A stretch of 64,000 nucleotides of DNA from Apricaphanius iberus (Eukaryota > Chordata > Actinopteri > Cyprinodontiformes > Aphaniidae). Within the stretch, counting starts at the first letter, position 1. Each line of letters begins with the position of its first letter. A program made the position numbers and the translations under genes. The DNA lies in NCBI GenBank assembly GCA_028564705.1, contig JAPXFQ010002924.1, positions 711,001-775,000 on the forward strand, given 5' to 3'. Positions 56,221 through 64,000 of this stretch are shown one piece after another. The notes below the pieces were generated by a model. The model was not told the DNA's origin and ran no database searches. It worked only from the letters and a program-made list of their open reading frames with translations.

Positions 56221-57478
56221 TTAAAGACACACTCAGTAACTTTGGAGATATTTGTTTTCTGTCGCCCTCTAAAGGCTTGTGGCATAATTTCATTGTCGAA
56301 TAAAAGTGTGTCTATAAAGTGCTTCTTAAGAAGTGTACTGATGGTTTTACAAGCTCGCCAGCCAAAATAACAAAACTGGCAGCGTGTAATTTGGTTAACA
56401 ATCAAACATTTTTCACGACACTGTATTATTAGTATTATTATAATATTTTTTTTATTTATTTATTTTATTATCATGCCCCAATAACCCCGGAGCAAGCATT
56501 TATTACTTAACAATCTAGTAGCAATAGTTCAGCATCCGCAGGGCAGCCTGCTGTTTCTCTTACACCTCATTCATTGCGGTTGTACACACAAAACTGAAAA
56601 GTTGTAGTTTTAGAAGCTTATCCAGTAGTGAGGGGAAGGAGGTGTTGTCTGACATGTAAATGGTAAATGGACTGAACTTATATAGCGCTTTTCTAGTCTT
56701 ACTGACCACTCAAAGCGCTTTACATTGAAGCCACATTCACCCATTCACACTCGCATTCATACACCGACACCCAACATGGCTCGGTAGGACAATGTAGAAT
56801 TCTAAGTGCCTTGCCCAGGGGCACATCGACATGTGACTGGAGGAAGCTGGAATCGAACCTACGACCCTCCGATTGCAAGCCAACTACTCTACCACTGAGC
56901 CACAGTCGCCCTAATGTGTCTGACATGTGTCTTCTCCTGTCTTGCTGCTCTATGAATCAACAGAAGGAACCATGGGAGGTGCGCTGTTAACAATGGGAAA
57001 AACCTGGTTGTGAGTTGAGAACGTTGAGAACATAGAATTTTCCTCGTTTGTTCTGATAGTGTCTTCTTAGGGGTTAAAAAGCTAACTCAGCACAGCATCC
57101 AGCTCCGCGGCTCACACTGTGCGCATACGTTTGCCTGGTGTGAATTAGGGGTTAATAAGCCTTCTCCAGCAGTCAAGCACCATCACCTGTCACTTCTTGC
57201 AGCCCAGTTTCTGTTCCTTGCTTCTTTTGATAGTGTCTTCTTTGGTGAATCTTCCATTACTCAAGTCTCAAAACGGCAGATTTGTTTATATCATTAGGTA
57301 ATGTGTAACATATTGCTATAAAGCAAAACTCAGTCAGTACTTCCAGGCAGGCAGACCATGGGAGAAAAGTAATATAGTGCAGTTTTCAGCAGCAGGACCT
57401 TAGCACATAGTGACATCTCCGAAAATGTTTCCAAAACACATGTTTTTATGGTGTAAAAGTTACGGAGTGTGTCTTTAA
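56221..57478. mobile_element. TTAA-flanked inverted-repeat element, 1.25 kb, with a nested SINE
   Basis: The element 56225-57474 lies between TTAA at 56221-56224 and TTAA at 57475-57478. Its ends are AGACACACTCAGTAACTTT and, reversed, AGACACACTCCGTAACTTT, identical at 18 of 19 bases. Like the element at 37120-38333 it combines TTAA duplications with AG...CT termini, suggesting a T2/Kolobok- or piggyBac-related origin. The interior has no transposase frame. A SINE with its own 12-bp duplication interrupts it at 56646-56928, giving about 980 bases without it. Confidence 0.85.
56646..56928 (-). repeat. tRNA-derived SINE (family B) with 12-bp target duplication
   Basis: The SINE (56658-56916) lies on the minus strand between identical 12-mers TGTCTGACATGT (56646-56657 and 56917-56928). 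The head has an A-box TGGCTCAGTGG (complement at 56892-56902) and a consensus B-box GGTTCGATTCC (complement at 56849-56859). The 3' part is the AAGCGCTATATAAGTTCAGT-type tail, widespread in fish genomes and often annotated as part of a LINE-partnered SINE. It is a different family from those at 12.4 and 49.1 kb. Confidence 0.95.
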
Positions 57479-58739
57479 GTAAGCAAGTATTAGGCAGTTT
57501 CAAAGCTACTAATTAACGTTGAATGAAAGCTGCATCCAAAGATGATCTGATAGCTGTACCAGGGTGGTACCTGTAGTGTGATCACTGGCATATGTGCCTC
57601 TGTGGAATGCAGAAAACGGCTAAGAATAATTTCTTTACTGAGTACTAAAGAGTCCAGCAGTGTCCTGATTACCTTTACAATATACAAAGTTTTCAAATGC
57701 CTTGTGCCATATTCTGATAAGTCGTCCATGATATAGATAGTGTGGTAGAGTCTTACCAGTTAGCGTTTAAAACAAATGGTATGTCTGTAACATCCCCAGC
57801 TGGTATTCTGCACACAGCAGACACTAAAATCCTGCCCACGAAAAATATTAGTCAGACTTTTGATACATGAAGTAGCTCATATTTATCCTCAATGTCTCAT
57901 AGTTAACATCAGGTCACTCACAAATAGATGGTATTTATATTTTATATTTTAAGGTTTTCATAAAATTACTTATTTGAATGCATAGTATTAACTTGAGCTT
58001 ATATATGTTATTTATGTAATATTGTATGTCGTATTGAATAAGTATTTAAATACAGACTATAGTTTTTAGAAATGATTTAATAATAACTAAGTGATAAACT
58101 TACCAAATAACTCAGGTAAGTACACCTGGGAACACATGGATAAATTGGATGTAAAGATGAAGAATCCACCACAGAATTCAGATGATCATAAAAATTAAAC
58201 ATGCTGGGGAGGAGTGGAGGGTGGCACAGAAACTAGAGGTGATAATTATGGATAGAGTGAGTGTAGGTGGGAAAGGAAAACAAACGGAGGGAACAAAAAG
58301 AAAGGACAGGTAAAACACTAAGCGGAAATACATTTAAATAATGGTTCAAATGTATAATGACAAGCAGAAACTAAAAGAGAGAAGCTAAACAACAAGTGAC
58401 CACACCGAAATAAAAAGGCAAAACAAAAGCACAAAATAAACACTTAAGATGAGAACAGAATAATCTAGAGTCTAAATATAACAAAACCCCCAAAACAATC
58501 CACGATTGTGACAAAATAAAGTGTCTTTATAGATTTCCTCCAGCAAATTAAAGCTTCAATTTTAATTTCATTTGTGATTGTCAAACTCACACAATGGTAT
58601 TGGCAAAACAATTAAAAAAAGTGAAATACCATGCCCAAGTCTATCTTAAGGCCTCTGAAACTCTAGTCACCAGACATCCATTATCTACAAATAGAGAGAA
58701 AATGGAATCATTTTACCTGATGGACCAATTTACCTGAAG
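57479..58739. other. AT-rich stretch, possible old retroelement at 58080-58520
   Basis: The A-rich, T-poor segment at 58080-58520 (AAACACTAAGCGGAAATAC, AGAAGCTAAACAACAAGTGA) looks like an untranslated region of a degraded retrotransposon in minus orientation, but nothing codes. No gene recognised. Confidence 0.3.
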
Positions 58740-59060
58740 TTCCATTACTTGAAACAATTCTGCAACTGAGAGGGAGACAAAAAGACTCATCTATCTAAAA
58801 GACTCATTGTAAGTTATAAGAAATCTTTGATGGTGGCTGTTGCCTGTGAGGAGTACCATATTTTATTGTTACATTGACATATTTGATTTCACTCAATGAA
58901 TGAAATATAAAAAAAAAAAAAACTGCATTGTGTATTTCTTACCTTTATCTTTGTCTGACATTCAACTTTGTTTAATGACCTGAAATATTTAAGTTTGACA
59001 AAAAAGCACAAACAAAAGTAAACATTCTTTGTGGGGGTAAACACTTTTTTATGACAATTT
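58740..59060 (+). mobile_element. Tc1-like transposon 3' remnant
   Basis: At 58797-58830 CTAAAAGACTCATTGTAAGT matches the transposase C-terminal 'RCKRLVASY' coding region of a common fish Tc1 family. It is followed by the family's 3' noncoding sequence: AAAAACTGCATTGTGTATTT, TTATCTTTGTCTGACA, GAAATATTTAAGTTTGACAA, and GGGGGTAAACACTTTTTTATGA near the right terminus. The last TIR bases are eroded and the left part of the element is not recognised. Confidence 0.7.
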
Positions 59061-60123
59061 CTCGACAATATTTTCGCCCAACAAAGTTGAATTTCTACAT
59101 TATAGCATTTATAGAAGGACATGCTATATTTATTACTTTAATAAACAATTACATAGAGTTTATAGAAAATAAATCACCTACATTTAAAATGCCATAATAT
59201 ATACTGTAGCAAACTTAATGTTCCGTTAATAAACAAAATAATTGCTTTAATATAAAGGAATTATGATCTTTATGATCCACCAAAAACCTCTAAATATTTG
59301 ACTCACACAACGGTAAAATTTTAAAACACATCAACCATCATAAGCAAAGGCATCAAAAGGCAGCTGAACAAATAAAACAGACAGGAAGGTACTTAAATGT
59401 GAAAGTCTTGTCTTTGAGTTTCAATTTCAAAATGCAACTTTGATTAATAATTGATTATACAAAGCTGCATGAAAGGCAGGAAGAGGCACCATTCTCTTCA
59501 ACGGCCACCCAGTCAAACAACACTTTGTTGTTTTCAAATGCTCCCCTGCATAATGGTTTCTGTGGTCAGTCCTCCACCCAACCCAGTGCTTTGCAGCAAA
59601 GCCAGTACAACAAAGCCCTGATGAAACCAGACATGCAGGGATATGAATGACTACATCTAAGGGGTAATTGCTGCTGAGCGGGAGCCTCCTACGTCGTTCC
59701 ATTTAGTCTATTAGCAATTTATGGCTGGTCTCGCTCAGCTCTACACAGGAGGGGTTTGATCTAAATTCTCATGAGCTTTTAGGTGAGGCTGGGACCCAGT
59801 GGAGAGCCTTAGGGGGAAGAGATGTGTTTCACTTACCAGTTTTAATTCTCTTTGACTTATCATTAATTTGTTGTCACAGAAGAAAGGTGAGCATCACATA
59901 GATCTAATTAAAGTTAATGGGATTAAATCTCTATTCTGTAAGGCTCTAAAGTCCTATTTTCTATTTTAACCAAGAAAAGAAATAATCTTTTCTAATGCCT
60001 CATCACTTCCGTTTGGGTTAGTGTACAACTTGAAATACTTCATTTGTTTACATGCAGGAATTGGATCATCTCTTTTAAATCTGGCATGATTGAAGTAGAG
60101 AGGCTTCACAGGAATTTGATAAT
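59061..60123. promoter_or_regulatory. Intergenic stretch with a candidate regulatory island
   Basis: About 59440-59870 is balanced and non-repetitive (AACGGCCACCCAGTC, GAGCGGGAGCCTCCTACGTC, GAGGCTGGGACCCAGTGG). The 91-codon minus-strand frame there has no domain. The flanks are AT-rich. No gene recognised. Confidence 0.3.
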
Positions 60124-60201
60124 TCATTCATTTGTCCATACAGGGTCACAGGGGGCTGAGAGCCTTTTGTAGCAGTCAATAGGTGAAAAGCAGCGTACAC
60201 C
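60124..60201 (-). repeat. Short L2-tailed SINE 3' fragment
   Basis: On the minus strand it ends ...CCCTGTGACCCTGTATGGAC, preceded by CAGGGTGTACGCTG: the tail of the family at 49063-49427. Only about 78 bases remain. Confidence 0.6.
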
Positions 60202-60689
60202 CTGCAAAAACCAACATTGTAGACCTTGATTAAAAAAGAAGCAGTTGGGATGTATTTACATGTAAAATTTAGATCAAAACTGTTTCTATATTAACACCGT
60301 TCAGAGAGTTTGGCTGCCTGAATATTTTAAATGGTCATAATGCTTCAGTGCGTCATGTTGCAGGTTCATTATAGGGGTTCAAACCCAAGGCGAGGGTGTT
60401 GGTACTATCAGAGGTCCCACTGGCTAATGCCCAGTGTCAGCTCCCCACTGGTAGGGATGCAGATCTGGATGTACTGGGGCAGGGGTTCTGACTGGTCCAA
60501 CAACAACATGTAGGAAGAAGAGGTAGTCTAACTCTTTCTGATGGCATCCTGCTGGTCTGGACTGGTGGCGAGCTCACCAAGACGTATTTGTGTTACTGAC
60601 TCTAGAATATAGATTGGAGTCAGCGGTTTTAGAAAGTATGTGTATTTGTTTTACAGTAAAGCATCGATCGTACCTCTCAAAGTCATTGA
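60202..60689. other. Intergenic stretch with a GC-richer patch and B-box-like word
   Basis: At 60374-60386 GGGGTTCAAACCC resembles a tRNA-type B-box in a GC-richer patch (60330-60600). No clear A-box at the right distance and no tail are visible, so a SINE or tRNA origin is unproven. Confidence 0.25.
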
Positions 60690-61090
60690 CACGTTTTACA
60701 CTTTCCAAATTCTGTCATGTTAAAACCATTATACCTAATGTGCTTCATTTGGGATCTTATGACATAGAGCTATACAAGGTAATGCATAACTGGGAAATGG
60801 AAGGGAAAAGATCCATGACTTTCTAAATTTTTTACAATAGAGACCGAAAAAGTAGCCAGATAATTTTCATTCAGCCTCCTAAAATCAATATTTTTGACTG
60901 GTTCAGCAGTTGCTTTCTTTTTATGTCCTTTCCAGCTCTGCATATTTAGAAACCATATTTGACCATAATTCTCTGCTAAATACTTCAAGCACTGTCAGAT
61001 GTTGAAAGGCCCATTGGTTTCATTAGAACCATTTTGTTGTAGATCTGGCCTTATCTTAGTGCTATTGTCTTTTACAGCCTCAAGACCAAC
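60690..61090 (-). mobile_element. Tc1-like transposon remnant
   Basis: The left-side noncoding sequence of the fish Tc1 family of 40092-41866 is recognisable: TTTTACACTTTCCAAATTCT, GGGATCTTATGACATAGAGC, GCATAACTGGGAAATGGAAG and TCTAAATTTTTTACAA. It is followed by antisense transposase fragments (TCTGCTAAATACTTCAAGCA, CATTTTGTTGTAGATCTGGC) with large deletions. No terminal repeats are intact. Confidence 0.6.
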
Positions 61091-63239
61091 ATAAATACAT
61101 GTTTGAACAACAAAGGAATATCAAAACTTAATTTACAACTGTTATCAGGGTTCAGAGAATATTCACCAAAGAATATCTTAAATTGTGATTGTTGTCACCC
61201 TGACTATAATGATAACTTTTGTAGTTTGGATAGAGTGAGTTTAAACAATGTTTATTTTATTCATATATATATAATAATTTTGCTTATTTACTGAAAAAAT
61301 AATTTTCTCAGCAGAATAATTAAAGAGAAAAAGTAGCATACCATATTCATGCAAAGGCATACAACTAGAGAATGGTTATTCCAGTCAGTTATTCCAGTCA
61401 TGCCGTCCACTAATTAAACAAACTGCTCACATCTTATTTGGATACATTTGCATTAAGATCAACAAAACTTACTGGGAATGCATTTTTAGGAATTTACTAA
61501 ATTAACGTATATATTTTCAGTGGGCGTGTTATACCTACAGTAAAAATGTATGGCTGGATGGACGACTCTTACGACTTCTTTAAAAAAAAAAGTTTAATAT
61601 GAAGTTTCTGCACAGCAAAATTTTCGTATCTGTATTAAACTGGGGTTGCATGGAAGATTCTGGGTCCTGAGGGGGAGCGTAGTATGCAGGGTCTTATTTC
61701 CATTTAGAGACCATACCAAAATCAGTTATTCTAAGACTCCTCATAATAGGGGTAGAAAAGGGGCCTATAGAGCTGTAATAATGTGTAATTCAGACCTAAG
61801 AACTGCATTAGTACTGAATATAGACGATTGACGACATGATTTACATGTAAAAATGAGGAATTTAAAAGAATGACGTGTCCACTTGAAAAAAATAACTCCC
61901 ATTTTTGCTCTTATGATAGGCTAAATAACTGAACCTACTGCTTTTAATTTTTGACTGTGTAACTTTACAAATGGCACCCCTTATAAACCATTGCTGAAAT
62001 ATTAACACTTGTTTTAGACCTATTCTTGCAAGGTGGCTTGTACATTTTTTTTTTGTTTATCAGGATTGATTCCTGCATGGTTAAGAATATCAGCTTTTAA
62101 GCAAGTTTTAGTTGGCACTGGCATCAAACTACTCAAAGGTGGATACAAACCCTAAAATGTCTCCAACACGGAACATTTTCAAATGCACCTGCTCTATAGG
62201 ACATAACAAATTAGAATAAGTTAAAGTAAGATTTGCCACAAGCAAATCTATTAAAAAAAAGCATAGGTCTATAATTGTATTGAAATATATTTAATATAGA
62301 TGTTTGCTCTCAAAGTCTCTCTGGTAACTCCCTCCACAGGGGGAGTCTGAGCTACCAGCCCACAGGAGAGACTCCCACTGGGACGGCTGTGGCCCTGTGC
62401 TTCCTCCCCTGGATGACCTCTGACACACCCAGTTTGTGCTTGGTGGCCTTGAAGAGGCAGTCGTGGGGATTTCTCCCCAGCCAAGCAGCAGGTTGTAATT
62501 GATGTGGCAGAGACGTCAGCACTAATCTTTTGCTCTCTGACTAGCCTCTCTGTAAGGCTTCTCGTCCACTCGATTTCCGAGACCTGCCGAAACAACCTTG
62601 GCCGACTGCTACCTAGTCAATTAGCTCTGCCCTGTCTGAGCACTGTTTTGTGTACATGTATCTATGGTGGACACCCAACATGTTCAGTTATCTACCAAAA
62701 CACACTCAGGTGGATTTCCTAATGCCACCATATGACACTATCAGTAAATGGAAAGCTTGGCTGATATCTCTTCCTGCATTGGACTCACTGATTATATGTG
62801 GAATAGGGGACATGTTGATTGTCATATTTGGATTGAGGATGCTATCTCCCTCTACATGTCACACAATACATATGGATATTCTAATAATACAGTTTTAAAT
62901 TAGGCAATACACCTGGTGAAAGCATTACTAATTTGGTTAAAGTGTAGTGAATACAGTCCAGTGTAAAGCATATCACAAGCACAGCTCAGCTCAACATTGC
63001 TGTAAACCCTGCTTTTGAGGGCAAAATCTGTCATGTAAAGGACTACTTTAGACTTTCAGAGGAACAATTGAAACCCGATATTTACATTCACAGACATTCA
63101 TTCAAACAAAAAAACCCCCACTGTTTTCGGACTTGGGACTTGGATTACATGCTAAGTTTTTATTTCTTTAAATTCCTTGATATACGGTGTTAGATGATCT
63201 GCCCAAAAACATTCAATATGACAGGTCACGGATCAATGA
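61091..63239. other. Intergenic stretch with a GC-rich island at 62290-62720
   Basis: 61091-62280 is AT-rich with nothing recognised. 62290-62720 is a GC-richer island that contains the coding-like minus-strand segment described separately and may also be conserved non-coding DNA. Confidence 0.35.
62352..62540 (-). other. Unidentified GC3-rich open segment, possible exon or pseudogene
   Basis: One minus-strand frame is open for 62 codons without a start codon. It includes HDCLFKATKHKLGVSEVIQG and RKHRATAVPVGVSPVGW before a TAG at 62352-62354. About 70% of the third positions in the last 37 codons are G or C, against an AT-rich background. I do not recognise the peptide. It could be an exon fragment, a retroposed gene piece, an old retroelement, or chance within a conserved GC island. 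No convincing splice acceptor was identified. Confidence 0.25.
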
Positions 63240-63370
63240 CAGTCATTGGTCCATAAGCAATTTTGTAACTAATTTGATTGTATGCTTAAGGTCATTATCC
63301 ATTTTGAATGACATCTACTGTCCAAATTTCCAGACTGTCCAGAGATGTTGCTTCCATATTCCTTTACTAT
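63240..63370 (-). pseudogene. Tc1/mariner transposase fragment (antisense)
   Basis: TGCTTAAGGTCATTATCCAT followed by GACATCTACTGTCCAAATTTCC and GAGATGTTGCTTCCATATTC is the complement of the Tc1 region around 'QHDNDPKH' to 'KWKTP', as found in common fish elements. Only about 130 bases are recognisable and the reading frame is lost. Confidence 0.55.
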
Positions 63371-63608
63371 TTTATTTTTGTTATGATTGTTTGATATTTC
63401 TACTTTTGTTTAATTCTTTTTGGGTTCTTTTGGTCTTTTTTATTAGTATTGTTCATAGTTTATAATTTACCTCTATGTTAGTTTGGTTTTACTGTATTTC
63501 CTATTATATTTCTATGTTGTTTTTGTTCCTGAGTTGACGCACAATTTTGACACCAATACATCCGTCTCTGAAAGTGGTAAAAGGTGATGCCATGTGGTAT
63601 ATACTTTT
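63371..63608. other. T-rich spacer
   Basis: T-rich, low complexity; nothing recognised. Confidence 0.4.
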
Positions 63609-64000
63609 GACCCCAAATATTCGAAGATTCGATGCATCAATATGCAGACAACCAATCTCAAGGTTGAATCTTCACAGGCGAAACTGGCAACGTACCATTT
63701 TGACAATGTTAGGATGGACAATGTCTTCTGGTTCTGTGGTTCACTACTGTGACGAAATCCAACAATTTAGTCCATATAGAGAGGATTTTGGTTACGCTCC
63801 TTGTGTCCTTTTCACCGTACTTGAGGGGAAAACATTCTTTGGAACCCTTCTATAAATAGGCTGGAAAAGATGACAACATTACAGTCAGGGCAGATACCCC
63901 TCTCCCTTGGACCGCCGTCTCTAAGAACAACATACAGTAACTCAAAGGATAACTAAAGAACATGATTACATTTAGAACACAAACCATAATGTAAAACGGA
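63609..64000. mobile_element. hAT-like transposon, copy 2, cut by the window end
   Basis: It is homologous to 48533-49050. GACCCCAAATATTCGAAGATTC matches the left subterminal end, and ACTCAAAGGATAACTAAAGA followed by CATTTAGAACACAAACCATA matches the segment just before the SINE in copy 1. The terminal TAGGGG is not preserved. The site occupied by the SINE in copy 1 is reached right at the window end (ATAATGTAAAACGGA). Confidence 0.75.

Noticed and set aside
56849..56902. A- and B-box pair as a tRNA gene
   Set aside because: The boxes belong to the head of a SINE with a target duplication; no cloverleaf is kept.
60331..60513. GC-richer patch with GGGTTCAAACCC as a tRNA or SINE
   Set aside because: No matching A-box, no tail and no second copy in the window. 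Kept only as a low-confidence note.
1..64000. CRISPR arrays, operons, phage or bacterial defence genes
   Set aside because: Repeats are vertebrate transposons and microsatellites; there are no spaced short palindromic repeats, no ribosome-binding sites and no long bacterial-type ORFs.

Overview
This is nuclear vertebrate DNA, almost certainly from a ray-finned fish. It is AT-rich and contains no prokaryotic gene architecture. Its repeats are teleost-style: several Tc1/mariner remnants, tRNA-derived SINEs ending in GGATGGAT-type tails, a PIF/Harbinger pair, hAT-like and TTAA-flanked inverted-repeat elements, and CA, AT and ATT microsatellites. I find no host protein-coding gene, tRNA, rRNA or CRISPR array that I can defend. 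Nearly all open frames are short chance frames or run through repeats. The window reads as intergenic or intronic 'gene desert' sequence.

Layout. 1-709: GC-rich, internally repetitive sequence ending like an LTR. 710-8446: AT-rich sequence with non-repetitive islands that look like conserved regulatory DNA (3.7-4.6 kb, with an RFX-type X-box). 8.4-16.1 kb: degraded mobile elements (L2-tailed SINE pieces, a Tc1 fragment, a LINE ORF2 3' end, a full tRNA-SINE, a mariner DDE fragment). 19.7-20.1 kb: about 2.3 copies of a ~180-bp tandem repeat. 22.5-22.8 and 30.1-30.4 kb: two diverged direct copies of a ~270-bp sequence. 23.2-24.3 kb: Tc1 remnant with an AT microsatellite. 25.66-29.70 kb: a region bracketed by similar inverted ends, with a CRE palindrome and a 17-bp perfect hairpin inside. 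33.2-35.0 kb: a Tc1 element inserted in a SINE. 35.4-36.9 kb: two head-to-tail PIF/Harbinger elements sharing the central TTA, one with a MADF-domain exon. 37.1-38.3 kb: a TTAA-flanked element. 40.1-41.9 kb: a Tc1 element interrupted by a SINE. 48.5-49.6 kb: a hAT-like element interrupted by a young SINE with a perfect 12-bp target duplication. 56.2-57.5 kb: a second TTAA-flanked element, also interrupted by a SINE. 58.7-61.1 and 63.2-63.4 kb: further Tc1 remnants. From 63.6 kb to the window end: a second copy of the hAT-like family.

Between these lie many islands of balanced composition, rich in homeodomain-, POU-, SOX/TCF- and RFX-like words and without repeat signatures. They resemble the conserved non-coding elements that surround developmental genes; this is inference without alignment. 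The best leads are the tandem Harbinger pair with its MADF exon, the duplicated 22.5/30.1-kb sequence, the inverted 190-bp pair at 38.8/44.8 kb, the two TTAA-flanked families, and a short GC-rich reading frame at 62.4 kb. I did not find a new multi-gene system.
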